Of a stretch of 64,000 nucleotides of DNA, positions 48,077 through 58,186 are shown piece after piece. The position numbers and the translations under genes are program-made. Origin of the DNA: Molossus alvarezi (Eukaryota > Chordata > Mammalia > Chiroptera > Molossidae); NCBI GenBank assembly GCA_037176705.1, contig CM073890.1, positions 100,802,591 to 100,866,590 on the forward strand, written 5' to 3'. Every line of letters starts with the position of its first letter. Position 1 is the first letter of the stretch. Below the pieces are notes generated by a model. It was not told the DNA's origin. It did not search any database and worked only from the letters and a program-made list of their open reading frames with translations.

Positions 48077-51000
48077 TTATATTCCACAAATAAGTGAGAT
48101 CATATGAAACTTGTCTTTCTCTGTTTGGCTTGTTTCACTTAGGATGATACTTTCAAGGTCCCTCCATGTAGTCTCAAAGGATAAGAGATCTTTCTTTCTT
48201 ACAGCTGCATAGTACTCCATTGTGTATATGTACCACAGTTTTTTGATCCATTCGTCTACTGATGGACACTTGGGCTGTTTCCAAATCTTAGCGATTGTAA
48301 ATAGTGCTGCTACAAACATGGGGGTACATATATTCTTCCTGATTGGTGTTTCAGGCTTCTTAGGGTATATTCCTAGAAGTGGGATCACTGGATCAAATGG
48401 AAGATCAATTTTTAATTTTTTGAGGTGACACCATATTGTTTTCCATAGTGGCTGCACCAGTCTGCATTCCCACCAGCAGTGCACTAGAGTCCCCTTTTCT
48501 CCACACCCTCGCCAACACTTGTTGTTTGATGATTTGTTGATGGCGGCCATTCTGACAGGAGTGAGGTGATACCTCATTGTTGTTTTAATTTGCATCTCTC
48601 TGATGATTAGTGATGATGAGCATTTCTTCATATGTCTCTTGACCATTTGTATGTCCTGTTTGGAGAGGTGGCTATTTAGTTCCTCTGCCCATTTTTTAAC
48701 TGGGTTCTTTGTCTTCCTTTTGTGGAGTTGTATGAGCATGCTATATGTATTGGAAATTAACCCCTTATCTGATATATCATTGGCAATTATGCTCTCCCAT
48801 ACAGAGGGTAGCCTTTCCGTTTTGATGATTGTATCTTTCGCTGTGCAGAAGCTTTTGAGTTTGATGTAGTCCCATGTGTTCATTTTCTCCTTTGTTTCTA
48901 TTGCCTTAGGTGATGTGTCAATAAAAATTCTGCTGCGTATGATGTCTGAAATTTTGTTGCCCACAGTCTCTTCTAGGATTTTTATGGATTCATGAGTTAC
49001 ATTTAAGTCTTTTATCCATTTTGAGTTTATTCTCGTGTAGGGTGTAAGTTGATGGTCTAGTTTCATTTTTCTGCAAGTAGCTGTCCTATTTTCTCAGCAC
49101 TATTTATTAAAGAGGCTGTCCTTACTCCACTGTATGCTTTTGCCACCTTTGTCAAATATTAATTGAGCATATAGCCTTGGGTCCATTTCTGGGTTCTCTG
49201 TTCTGTTCCACTGGTGTATATACCTGTTCTTGTGCCAATACCAGGCTGTTTTGATTATAGTGGCTTTGTAGTATAACCTGAAATCTGGTATTGTGATCCC
49301 ACCAACTTTGTTCTTCCTTTTCAAGATTGCTGTGGCTATTCGAGGCCTTTTTTGGTTCCATATGAACTGTTGAAGTAATTGTTCTAATTCTGTGAAGTAT
49401 GGCATTGGTATTTTGATGGGGATTACGTTGAATCTATAGATTGCTTTGGGTAATATGGACATTTTAATGATGTTAATTCTCCCAATCCATGAACAGGATA
49501 TGTGCTTCCACTTTTTTATATCTTGCTCTATTTCTTTTTTCAATGACCTGTAGTCTTCTGCGAATAGGTCCTTTATTTCTTTGGTTAAGTTTATTCCTAG
49601 GTATCTTAATTTTTTTGCTGCAATGGTAAATGGGATTGTTTTCTTAGTTTCTCTTTCTGTGAGTTCATCATTGGTGTATAAGAATGCCATCGATTTCTTG
49701 ACGTTAATTTTGTATCCTGCTACTTTGCCAAATTCATTTATTAAGTCTAGTAAACTTTTGATGGAGTCTTTGGGGTTTTCTATGTACAGTATCATGTCAT
49801 CTGCAAATAATGACAATTTCACTTCTTCCTGTCCAATTTAGATCCCTTTTATTTTTTCTTCCTGTCTGATTGCTGTGGCTAAGACTTCCAGTACTATGTT
49901 AAATAGGAGTGGCGAACGTGGGCATCCTTGCCTTGTTCCTGTTCTTAAGGGAAATGCTTTTAGTTTTTACCCATTGAGTATGATGTTGGCTGTAGGTCTT
50001 TCATATATGGCCTTTATTATGTATAGATATGATCCCTCTATTCCTACATTGCTGAGCGTTTTTATCAGAAATGGATGCTGGATTTTGTCGAAGGCTTTTT
50101 TTAGCATCTATTGATATTATCATGAGGTTTTTATTCTTCATTTTATTTATGTGGTGTATCACATTTATGGATTTGCAAATATTGTACCAGCCTTGCATCC
50201 CTGGGATGAATCCCACTTGGTCATGGTGGATAATTTTTTTGGTGTATTGCTGGATTCGATTTGCTAGTATTTTGTTCAGGATTTTGGCATCTATGTTCAT
50301 CAGGGATATTGGCCTGTAGTTTTCTTTCTTTGTTGTGTCGTTTTCTGGTTTTGGAATTAGAATTATGCTGGCTTCATAAAACGAGTTTGGAAGTCTTCCT
50401 TCTTCTTGAATTTTTTGAAATAGTTTGAGGAGAATGGGTATTAGTTCTTCTTTGAATGTTCGGTAAAACTCCCCCGTGATGCCATCCGGGCCTGGGCTTT
50501 TGTTTGCTGGGAGAGTCTTGATTACATCTTCAATTTCCTTAGTTGTTATTGGTCTGTTCAAGTTTTCTATCTCTTCCTGATCCAGTTTTGGGAGACTATG
50601 TGTTTCTAGAAATTTGTCCATTTCCCTTAGATTTTCGAATTTGTTGCCATATAATTGTTAATAGTAGTTGTTAACGATCTTTTGTATTTCTGTGGTGTCA
50701 GTTGTTATCTCTCCTCTTTCATTTCTGATTTTGTGTATTTGGGTTCTCTCTCTTTATTTCTTGGTGAGTCTAGCTAAGGGTCCATCAATCTTGTTTATCT
50801 TTTCGAAAAACCAGCTCTTTGTTTTATTGATCCTCTGAATTGATTTTTTGGTCTCTATGTCATTTATTTCTGCTCGGATCCTTACTATTTTCTTCCTTTT
50901 ACTTGCTCTGGGGTTTTCTTTTTGTTTGCTCTCTAGTTCTTTAAGTTGTGAGGTTAGATAGTCTATTAGAGATTTTTCTTGTTTTTTGAGGTAGGCCTGT

Positions 51001-51902
51001 AGTGCTATGAACTTCCCTCTCAGAACTGTTTTCGCTGCATCCCATAGAGTTTGTGTTGTTGTGTCTTCATTTTCATTGGTTTCCAGGAAGTTTTTGATTT
51101 CTTCCTTGATCTCCTCTGTGACCCATTCATTGTTTAATAACATGCTATTTAGCTTCCATGTGTTCAAATGTCTTTGTATGTTCTTCTTGCAATTGATTTC
51201 TAGTTTCATGCCATTGTGGTCTGAGAAGATGCTTGATATAATTTCAATCTTCTTGAACTTGTAGAGACTTAGTTTGTGCCCTAACATGTGGTCTATCTTT
51301 TTGAATGTTCCATGTGCACTGGAGAAGAATGTGAATTCTGTAGTTTTGGGGTGTAGTTCTCTGTAGATATCTATTAAATCCATTTGGTCTAGTGCTTCAT
51401 TTAGAGTCTCTGTTTCCTTGCTAATTTTTTGTCTAGAGGATCTATCCAGTGATGTGAGTGGGGTGTTGAAGTCCCCTGCTATGATTGTATTGCTATCGAT
51501 TTCTCCTTTGAAGTCTTCCAAAAGTTTTTTAATATATTTTCGTGCTCCTATATTGGGTGCATATATGTTTATCAAGGTTATATCTTCCTGTTGGATAGAT
51601 CCTTTTAATATTACGTAGTGGCCTTCTTTGTCTCTAGTTATGGCCTTCATTCTGAAATCTATTTTATCAGATATAAGTATTGCTACCCCAGCTTTTTTTT
51701 CTTTTCCATTTGCTTGAAAGATTTTTTTCCATCCCTTCACTTTCAACCAATGTGAGTCTTTTCTTGGGAGGTGGGTCTCTTGTAAACAACATATAGATGA
51801 GTCATGCTTTCTTATCCAATCAGCTACTCTGTGTCTTTTTGTGGGAACATTCAGTCCATTTACATTTAAGGTGATTATTTATATGTACTTATTTATTGCC
51901 AT
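48077..51902 (-). pseudogene. LINE-1 ORF2 (endonuclease-reverse transcriptase), disabled
   Basis: ORF2p nicks DNA and copies LINE RNA at the nick. Start ATG 51902 (MAINKYI); 3826 bases, or 1275 codons with stop after removing one extra base, close to the usual mammalian length. Endonuclease: 'LNVNGLN' (residues 12-18), 'QETHL' (41-45), 'AGDFNTP', 'KIDHMLGHK', 'FSDHNG'. Reverse transcriptase: '[14 protein letters not shown]', '[16 protein letters not shown]', catalytic FADD at 49796-49807. C-terminal Cys-His motif [18 protein letters not shown]. Stops at 51879-51881 (codon 8), 50754-50756, 50658-50660, 49967-49969, 49838-49840, 49100-49102 and 49094-49096; one extra base in the run at 50096-50102. 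The last two stops replace the tryptophans of LFNKWCWEN. Confidence 0.95.
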
Positions 51903-51947
51903 TTTTGTTTAGTGTGGTTCTATTTTCCTTCCCATTTGTCCTGGTAA

Positions 51948-52865
51948 TTACAGCAGTCCTTTTAACATTTCTTGCAGTGCTGGTTTGGTGCTAATGTATT
52001 CCCTTAAGCCTTTTTTTTTGTCTGAAAAGCTCTTTATTTGACCTTCTATTTTGAATGATAGCCTTGCTGGGTAGAGTAGTCTTGGATTCAGATCCTTGTT
52101 TTTCATAACCTTGATTACTTCATGCCATTCCCTTCTAGCCTGTAGTGTTTCTTGTGAAAAGTCAGCTGAGAGCCTTATGGGGTTTCCTTTGTAGGTAACC
52201 TGTTGCTTATCTCTTGCTGCTCTTAGGATTCTCTCTTTGTCTTTAATTTTTGGCAGTTTGATTACTATGTGTCTTGGTGTGGGCCTGTGTGGGTTCTTCT
52301 TACTTGGGGCTCTCTGAGCTTCTTGAACTTGAATGCCTTCTTCCTTCACCAAATTAGGGAAGTTTTCTGTCACTATTTCTTTGAATATATTCTCTAGCCC
52401 TCGCTTATTTTCTTATTCTTCCGGGACTCCTATGATGCGAATATTATTTCGTTTCCTGTTGTCCCACAGTTCTCTTAAGCTGTCTTCCTGTTTTTTAATC
52501 GTTTTTTCCTTTTTGTTTTCTGATTGGTTGATTTCTTCTAGCCTGTCTTCTAATTCACTGATCCGGTCCTCAGCTTCCCCTACTCTGCTTTTTAGACCTT
52601 CCAATGTGTTTTTCATTTCTGATATGTCATTCTTCATTTCTTCCTGTTGGTTTTTCATTTCCAACTGGTTTATTTTCAACATTTCTATGTCTTTATTCAT
52701 GGTGCTCATGTTCTTACACATGCTGTTGAGCTTCCGCAACATCATGGCTCTAAATTCTATTTCTGTTAACTTGCTTAACTGCACCTCATTTGTTTCATCT
52801 TCCATAGAGGTCTCTTGTTCTTTCATTTGGATTTTGTTTCTGTTTCTCACCATTTTGGCTATCAT
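51948..52865 (-). pseudogene. LINE-1 ORF1 (ORF1p), one premature stop
   Basis: A 305-codon frame starting at ATG 52865. The N-terminal half has a coiled coil with heptads ('ISEMKNTLEGLKSRVGEAED', then 'RISELEDRLEEINQ'), followed by the RNA-recognition start 'NNIRIIGVPEE'. The C-terminal domain has 'ERILRAARDKQQVTYKGNPI' and 'NPRLLYPARLSF'. Its only break is a TAA at 52413-52415, directly after 'GVPEE'; the frame is unchanged on both sides. ORF1p is an RNA-binding chaperone that forms trimers. This copy would give a truncated protein lacking most of the RNA-binding part. Confidence 0.95.
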
Positions 52866-53297
52866 AGTGGGCTTTGGAGTCTGCCAAATTTTCCCAGTGG
52901 GTGTTGGTGTTTTGCTGTTTGTGGCTCCCTCTCCTGGGTTTGGATGCGCCAGGGAGGACCCACTTTAAACACCGCCGTCAAGTCTTAGCTTTTCTGGTTA
53001 GTGTTGCATGACCAGGGAATGGTAGTTATCCTTTAGCTTTTTTTGCCTGGAGGCTATTAATAGAAGTCACCTGCTGACCCTTGGTTTCTGAGTTGCCTGA
53101 AAAACTCCCTCAGGTGCTCAGTGTAAGAGGATTTCCTGAGAGTGAGGCAGGTGTTTGTTGTTAATGGGCCTCAATTAGCATTTCAATGGCCACCAGGTGG
53201 GGTTGAATCTCCGAGGGAGGGGACTCCGCCTCTCCCCAGGGCCCTGGGAAGGAGTAAGATGACCAGGGTCCTGCGTGGCTGCACTCAGCAAAAGCTC

Positions 53298-54038
53298 TTA
53301 GCACCCTCCAAAACCCAAGTGTCCCCACACAGTTCCAGTCCAGTCTGCCTTCCCTCTGCCGGAGCCTAAGGTGAGTGGCTGCTGCCAATTTAGCCTCTGT
53401 TCTGACTCTGCGTCGTGGGGCCGCCTGGGACTTTTAACCCGAGGGCACTGCTTCCAGCCAAGGGCAGCCGCAGCTGTGGCACCAGCTGAGGGGGTTGCAC
53501 TCAGCAGAAGCCCCAGGACTGAGCCGCGGTAGCCGGACACTGCAGAGGTGGCAGTAGTGTCCAGCACAGTCCCCTGGTTCATGGGACTCAGCCTTGGTCG
53601 CAGCGTCCCGCCGAGTCCCCTGGTCCCCGCGTGTCTGTGCGGCCCCAGCCGAGAGCTTAGCAGGCTGCAGAGTTCCCAGGGCCCGTGCAGGGTGGCAAGG
53701 GAGGCGGTAGGAGTAACTTCCCACCGAGCCCCCTGGTCCCCGCGAGTCTGTGCGGCTCCAGCCGAGGGCTTAGCAGGCTGCAGAGTTCCCAGGGCCCGTG
53801 CAGGGTGGCAAGGGAGGCGGTAGCAGTAACTTCCTGCCGAGTCCCCTGGTCCCCGCCCAGGCCGCTGCGGACCCTGGGCTCTCGGTCCCTCTCCCGTCCT
53901 CGCAAGCCTACCAGGACTGAGTGGGTGTTTCTGGTTAAGTGGTCCTCCAAGGTGTCTTTTGGTTGCCCTTTCCTGACGGTTTGCCTTTATTTTCCTTGTA
54001 AATCCAGTTTGGTCCTGGGAGATGGTCTGTGTCGCCAT
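53298..54038 (-). other. Open frame of 246 codons in the LINE-1 leader
   Basis: It starts at the first ATG of the leader (54038, inside the YY1-like motif) and stays open to 53298, ahead of ORF1. It crosses two copies of the 113-bp repeat in different reading frames, so the repeated DNA encodes two unrelated peptides. It is Pro/Gly/Ala/Arg-rich with no domain. GC-rich sequence has few stops, so chance is the simpler explanation; an upstream ORF cannot be excluded. Confidence 0.3.
53612..53870 (-). repeat. 113-bp tandem repeat in the LINE-1 5' UTR
   Basis: Unit starts at 53612, 53725 and 53838 on the plus strand, each opening 'cgag(t/c)cccctggtcccc'. Copies 1 and 2 differ at about 7 of 113 positions; the third is only the first 20-odd bases. 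Tandem leader units recall the promoter monomers of rodent LINE-1, though shorter. Confidence 0.93.
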
Positions 54039-54041
54039 TTT
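54031..54041 (-). promoter_or_regulatory. YY1-like site at the LINE-1 5' end
   Basis: Minus-strand 'aaaatggcgac' fits the YY1 core (AAnATGGCG). It lies about 10-20 bases inside the inferred 5' end. In human LINE-1 a YY1 site at the equivalent place sets the transcription start. Seen by motif only. Confidence 0.6.
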
Positions 54042-54065
54042 CCTCCTGTCTGTTTTTTTTTTTTT

Positions 54066-54254
54066 AATAAATTGTTTCCAGTTAAAAATTAGCCTTGAAA
54101 AGTACTTTATATTCTGTATATAAAGGGAAGAAAAATAACATTGAAAATAGTACAGTTAGGGACACATTTTGGATTCTAGTACCTGGATGACTCATTCAAG
54201 ATTGTATGGTCTTTCCACTTCACCAAACAAAAGAACTTAAGCACAGCCGTGGTA

Positions 54255-54257
<3 letters not shown>
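54066..54257. other. Flank right of the LINE-1
   Basis: AT-rich, no coding or repeat signal recognised. Confidence 0.5.

Positions 54258-54285
<28 letters not shown>
54258..54285. repeat. (AT)n microsatellite
   Basis: About 14 uninterrupted AT units. Confidence 0.95.
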
Positions 54286-54558
54286 CTTTATGATTAAGAA
54301 ATCATTAGAAACCTTAGAGAACCTGGTTGTGTAAAATATTAGAGGATGTAGACATAACTCGCAATGATTAATGAATTAGCCTGAGGAAGAGGAAGCCAGA
54401 AATGACATAATATTCTGAGAAATATGACTTAGGGAATACAGCCAAGAATATGATCTTCAGGGAAGAAGTAGGCTCATTGGAAGTTTCTTAAAGAGTAAGT
54501 GTAACTAACATGTTAGCAAGCAAAATGAAAGTAGGAAGAAAGGAAAAACTGCTTTGAA

Positions 54559-54799
54559 GCCTTGGCCATTTTGGCTGTGAGTGTCAGCCCGTGACCTGAA
54601 GGGTCTCTGGTTCAATTCCTGGTCAAGAGTAGGTCAAGGGCATGTACCTGGGTTACAGATTCGATCCCCCAGACCCAGATGGGGTCATGCAGGAGGCAAC
54701 CTATCAATGTGTCTCTCTCACATCGATGTTTCTCCCCCTCCCTCTCTTCCACTCTATGGAAAAATATCCTGGGGTGAGGATTAACAACATAACAACAAA
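54559..54799 (+). mobile_element. Ves-related SINE, diverged
   Basis: Head 'gccttggccattttggctgt' with the A-box partly lost, B-box 'tggttcaattcctgg', body 'gatggggtcatgcaggaggc', tail 'atatcctggggtgaggatt'. It shares an extra segment ('caagggcatgtacctgggtt') with the copy at 57925-58165, marking a sub-branch. No clear duplication. Confidence 0.88.
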
Positions 54800-54984
54800 A
54801 TTAATTTCCTGAGACCCCTAAAAAGAAATATGGACATCAAATCAGGGATCTGGGTCAAGAGACACTACCTCTTCTCATGACAGAAGAACGAGAGGGTACA
54901 AGCAAACCCTGGTTATTATGAACAGCACACATGAATGAGTGGCAAGCAGAAACACTGATAACATTCTAACAGCAGAAAATAACA

Positions 54985-55247
54985 ATCCCTGGAAACAACA
55001 GATGAACAAACAAAAAGAAAAAACAAAAGCTCATAGACACACACACAGCAGTATGGGGGTTACCAGGGAGAAGGAGGATAGGGGGTAGTAAAGGGTAAAG
55101 AAGATCAAATCTGTGGTGGTGGAAGATTTGATTTTGAGTGGTGGGCACACAATGCAATGTACAGATGATGTATCATAAAACTGTGCACTTGAAACCTATA
55201 TAATTTTATTTACCAATGTCACCCCAATAAATTTAATGAAAAAAAAA
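54985..55247 (+). mobile_element. 5'-truncated LINE-1 3' UTR, older subfamily
   Basis: 3' end motifs 'gcagtatgggggttaccagg', 'gcacacaatgcaatgtacag', 'ttgaaacctatataatttta' and 'ccaatgtcaccccaataaat' followed by an A run. This is the LINE-1 3' UTR type common to many carnivore and bat copies and unlike the tail of the 47.84-54.05 kb element. Left boundary approximate. Confidence 0.85.
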
Positions 55248-55319
55248 ATCCATCAGAAAATGTCATTAAAATGCAGGTAAGGACTTGTGTTAATTCTCCC
55301 TTAAACGTCAGAAGACCTT

Positions 55320-55764
55320 GGCTCTGACTGGGTAGTTCAGTTGGTTGAAACATTATCCTGATACACTAAGGTTGCCAGTTCAATAGCCTGTCGGGGGAAC
55401 ATAAAAGAATCAACCAGCCCTGGCCAGTTTGGCTCCGCGGTTAGAGCGTCGGCCTTCGGTCCGGAGAGACCCGGGTTCGGTCCCCGCTAAGGGCACGTAT
55501 TTCAGTTGCAGTTTGTCCCTGGCCCTGGTTGGTCGTGCGGGTGGCAGCCACTCGATGTGTCCCTTCACGTCGATGTTTCTCACTCTCTCTCCCTTCCTCT
55601 CTCTCCCTCCCATTCTATCTGTACAAAAATATCCTCGGGTGAGGATTAAAAAAAAAAAAAAAAAAGAATCAACCAGTGAATGTATAAATAGTTAGAATGA
55701 CAGACAAATTGATGTTTCTCTCTTGCTCTCTTTCTCTTTTCTCTCTACAATCAATTTTTTAAAA
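55320..55764 (+). mobile_element. Older tRNA-derived SINE split by a younger Ves
   Basis: The left part, 55320-55417, is a head ('ggctctgactgggtagttca', 'tacactaaggttgccagttc'); the right part, 55662-55764, is the body ('gtgaatgtataaatagttag', CT tract) and tail 'acaatcaa' plus T/A run. Outer flanks gtcagaagacctt (55307-55319) and gtcagaatatctt (55765-55777) form a 13-bp duplication with two differences. Related to the copy at 61296. Confidence 0.85.
55418..55661 (+). mobile_element. Ves SINE inserted in another SINE (cctcgggt-tail subtype)
   Basis: Head 'ccctggccagtttggctccg', B-box 'gggttcggtcc', CT body, tail 'atatcctcgggtgaggatt' and A run. The exact 15-bp duplication aaaagaatcaaccag lies at 55403-55417 and 55662-55676. 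It is younger than the SINE it splits. Confidence 0.97.
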
Positions 55765-55777
55765 GTCAGAATATCTT

Positions 55778-56382
55778 AATAAACATGGGCTATTGGATAA
55801 AGATTTTTTTTCTGAAAACTGCATTGAATTTATTGGGTGAATCTACACTACAGTCCTCTATCAATTATATATATACTCACACCTGCAATACTATGTACAA
55901 TATATTTATGAAAACACTGTGTTGTGATTTTGTTAAGTTATATATTACTTCTGAAAAATAAGACAAGTTAAATATTAGAATATTACATATGTTTAATAAA
56001 CATATGAGACTGAATCCAGACTCTATTATTATAATAATAAATCTCATCAGTAATTATCACTATTCCTTAAACATAACATCTACATTTACATATATATGAT
56101 TCTTAGCTTATTTTGTACTTGTTTTCTAGTATTCTCCAGGAATTCAACTCACTTCTCTAGAATACCTGTTTCACCTTGAAAACTGTCTGCTTTATGAAAC
56201 TTTATATATACTTGTATATTATATTGCTATTATATATATACTCACAGATAGGTATCATTGATATCCACTTATTTTCTGTATGGTTTGTGTTATTTCCGTC
56301 ATACAATTTTCTTCCACATGTAATATCCTAGTTCATTGTACTTTGTTTTTCTTTAAACAGCTAAATATTTTACGTTAAAAAT
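55778..56382. other. Intergenic AT-rich DNA, nothing recognised
   Basis: No open frame of note and no repeat recognised. Confidence 0.5.
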
Positions 56383-56392
56383 AAGAAAATAT

Positions 56393-56652
56393 GCCCTGAC
56401 TAGTTTGGATCAGGAGTTAGAATGTTGGCCCACGGATCGGAGAGTCCCGGGTTTGGTTCCTGCTAAGGGCACGTACCTCGGTGCAGTTTGTCCCCGGCCC
56501 TGGTTGGGGTCGTGTGGGTGGCAATCACTCAATGTGTCTCTCTCACATTGATGTTTCTCTCTCTCTTCTTCCCTCTCTCCTTCCCGCTTTATCTGAAGAT
56601 AAATGCAAAAATGTCCTCGGGTGTGGATTCAAAAAATAAATAAATAAATAAG
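56393..56652 (+). mobile_element. Ves SINE, full length (cctcgggt-tail subtype)
   Basis: Head 'gccctgactagtttggatca', B-box 'gggtttggttcc', CT body, tail 'atgtcctcgggtgtggattc' and (AAAT)n-type tail. Exact 10-bp duplication aagaaaatat at 56383-56392 and 56653-56662. Confidence 0.95.
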
Positions 56653-57020
56653 AAGAAAATATTTAATTACTCAAAATAACATTTCTGAACCCTATATTGT
56701 TTTCCAAATCAAAGTTTTTATCAGGTTATATTTCTCTTTATAATTTATAGTATAAATATCTAGGTTGATTGTTTTATTTTAATTTATCCCTTGAAAGGTA
56801 CTATTCCCATAAAAACTAAGACTTTAATTCCCTTAATTTCAACTTATTCTATGTGTGTCATCCATTTTAATTACATAAATATTTTACAATGACTGGGCAT
56901 TGTCACATTGTATTATAAAGTTAATAATTTATATTTATCTTTTTTTTTTTTCCCACTATTTCCTTTACTTTTCTGTTTTCCTCAGGATTATTTTCTTTCT
57001 TCCTAAAAAGTTTATCTGTG

Positions 57021-57165
57021 CTGCCCTGGTCAGTTTGGCTCAACAGACCAATGAGTCCTGGGTTTGATTCTGGTCACGGGCATGTAGTACCTCAGTTGCA
57101 ATTTGTCTCCCCCCCTCCCCCCGGGGCCATGGGGGAGGCAACTGGAGGATTGAAAAGAAAGAAAG
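57021..57165 (+). mobile_element. Ves SINE with internal deletions
   Basis: It starts 'gccctggtcagtttggctca' and jumps soon after to 'ccaatgagtcctgggtttga', losing the A-box/B-box spacer, and then loses most of the CT body. Total about 145 bp instead of about 250. The flanks aaaaagtttatctgtg (57005-57020) and aaaaagttcatctgtg (57166-57181) are a 16-bp duplication with one difference, so the short form may have inserted as such. Confidence 0.88.
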
Positions 57166-57181
57166 AAAAAGTTCATCTGTG

Positions 57182-57905
57182 AGTATAAGTCTGCTGGCAA
57201 TAAATTCAGTGGTTTTTGTGTGTTTTTTTTAACAGAAAAGTATATTTACTTTGCCTTTATTTCTAAAGTAGAAAACACAGCAAGTGCTTTGTTCCCTTAA
57301 AGATAATGTTCTCCTTCTTGTCTTATATTACCTTTACTGTTTCAAATAACACCTCCGAGTCTGTCTTAGTGTGACTTCTTTACAAATATGTTTTTCTCTG
57401 GTTGCTTTCACATTTCCTCGTTTTCTTTGATTTTAAGTATATTTACTATGCTGTGCTGAGGCACTTTTCAAAAAAGATTATCCCTATTTAGGTTGTTCAG
57501 GCATTCTAAAATAGGTAGTATTATGTAGTTAATCAGTTTTGGAAAAGTTGATCGATGTAAATTTCCAAATATTGCGCGTACTTCATCCTCACCTCTCTGC
57601 CTGGTGTATCAGATGCTTGTGCGTCGGGTCTTTTTATCATGCCCCATATGTCCCTTGTGCTTTTCTTGCAAGCTTTATCTTTATTTACTCTTTCTCTTTG
57701 CAGTTTAAGTCTGGATATAGTCCGTTGACCTACATTTCAGTTTGCTGATAATTCTGTAACTGGGACAGCTGAGCAGGTGGTTCCACTCTTCACCAAGAGC
57801 AGGAAGGTAAGGCGAAGGTCAGATTATAAGGCAGGGGTTGAATGTACGAAGAAGGGGCAGAAAAGGAAAGAATGGCTTAGCTTCTGAACATAGAGTTTTA
57901 AAAAT
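57182..57905. other. Intergenic DNA, nothing recognised
   Basis: A 69-codon frame (57539-57748, plus) has no domain signal. Confidence 0.5.
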
Positions 57906-57924
57906 CCCCGCTCAATATATACAC

Positions 57925-58165
57925 TTTTTTTTGTTAATCCTCACCTGAGGATATTTTCCATTTATTTTTTTAGATAGAGTAGAAGGGAGAGAGTGGAAGA
58001 GAAACATTGACGGGAAAGAGACACATGAATTGGTTGCCTCCCGCATGACCAGGACAGGGGCCGGGGATTGAACCTGCTACCCAGGCACGTGCCCTTGGCC
58101 AGGAATTGAACTTGTGACCCTTCATTCCATGGGCCACTCTAACCACAGAGCCAAACTGACCAGGG
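57925..58165 (-). mobile_element. Ves-related SINE (sub-branch of 54559 copy)
   Basis: The minus strand reads 'gccctggtcagtttggctct' to 'atatcctcaggtgaggatt' and an A run (T run from 57925). The extra 'ccaagggcacgtgcctgggt' segment is shared with 54559-54799. Flanks ccccgctcaatat (57906-57918) and ccccactcaatat (58166-58178) are the duplication, with one difference. Confidence 0.95.
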
Positions 58166-58186
58166 CCCCACTCAATATTCATACAC

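Larger units (their letters stand above)
47838..54050 (-). mobile_element. Near-complete LINE-1, 6.2 kb, inactive
   Basis: On the minus strand it contains, in order: a GC-rich 5' UTR (52866-54050), ORF1 (51948-52865), a spacer of about 45 bases, ORF2 (48077-51902), a 3' UTR with C-rich (plus strand) tract, and an A tail seen as a T run at about 47835-47845. All parts are present and length is normal for mammalian LINE-1. ORF1 has one stop; ORF2 has seven stops and one frameshift. T-rich flanks on both sides (47821-47845 and 54052-54065) hide the target duplication. This copy cannot make ORF2 protein. Confidence 0.95.
52866..54050 (-). promoter_or_regulatory. LINE-1 5' UTR with internal promoter
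   Basis: About 1.19 kb, GC-rich with many CpG, in contrast to the AT-rich flanks. LINE-1 5' UTRs contain an internal pol II promoter, so transcription would start near 54050 and run leftward. It includes a 113-bp tandem repeat and a YY1-like motif near the outer end. Several overlapping frames on both strands are probably compositional. Confidence 0.8.

Noticed and set aside
52333..52968. 211-codon plus-strand open frame rich in Ser, Leu and Phe
   Set aside because: It is the antisense shadow of LINE-1 ORF1; the opposite strand carries the coiled coil and RNA-binding motifs.
47831..54065. Target-site duplication of the large LINE-1
   Set aside because: Both flanks are long T runs (47821-47845 and 54052-54065), so any match such as 'gtttttttttt' cannot be told from poly-T by chance.
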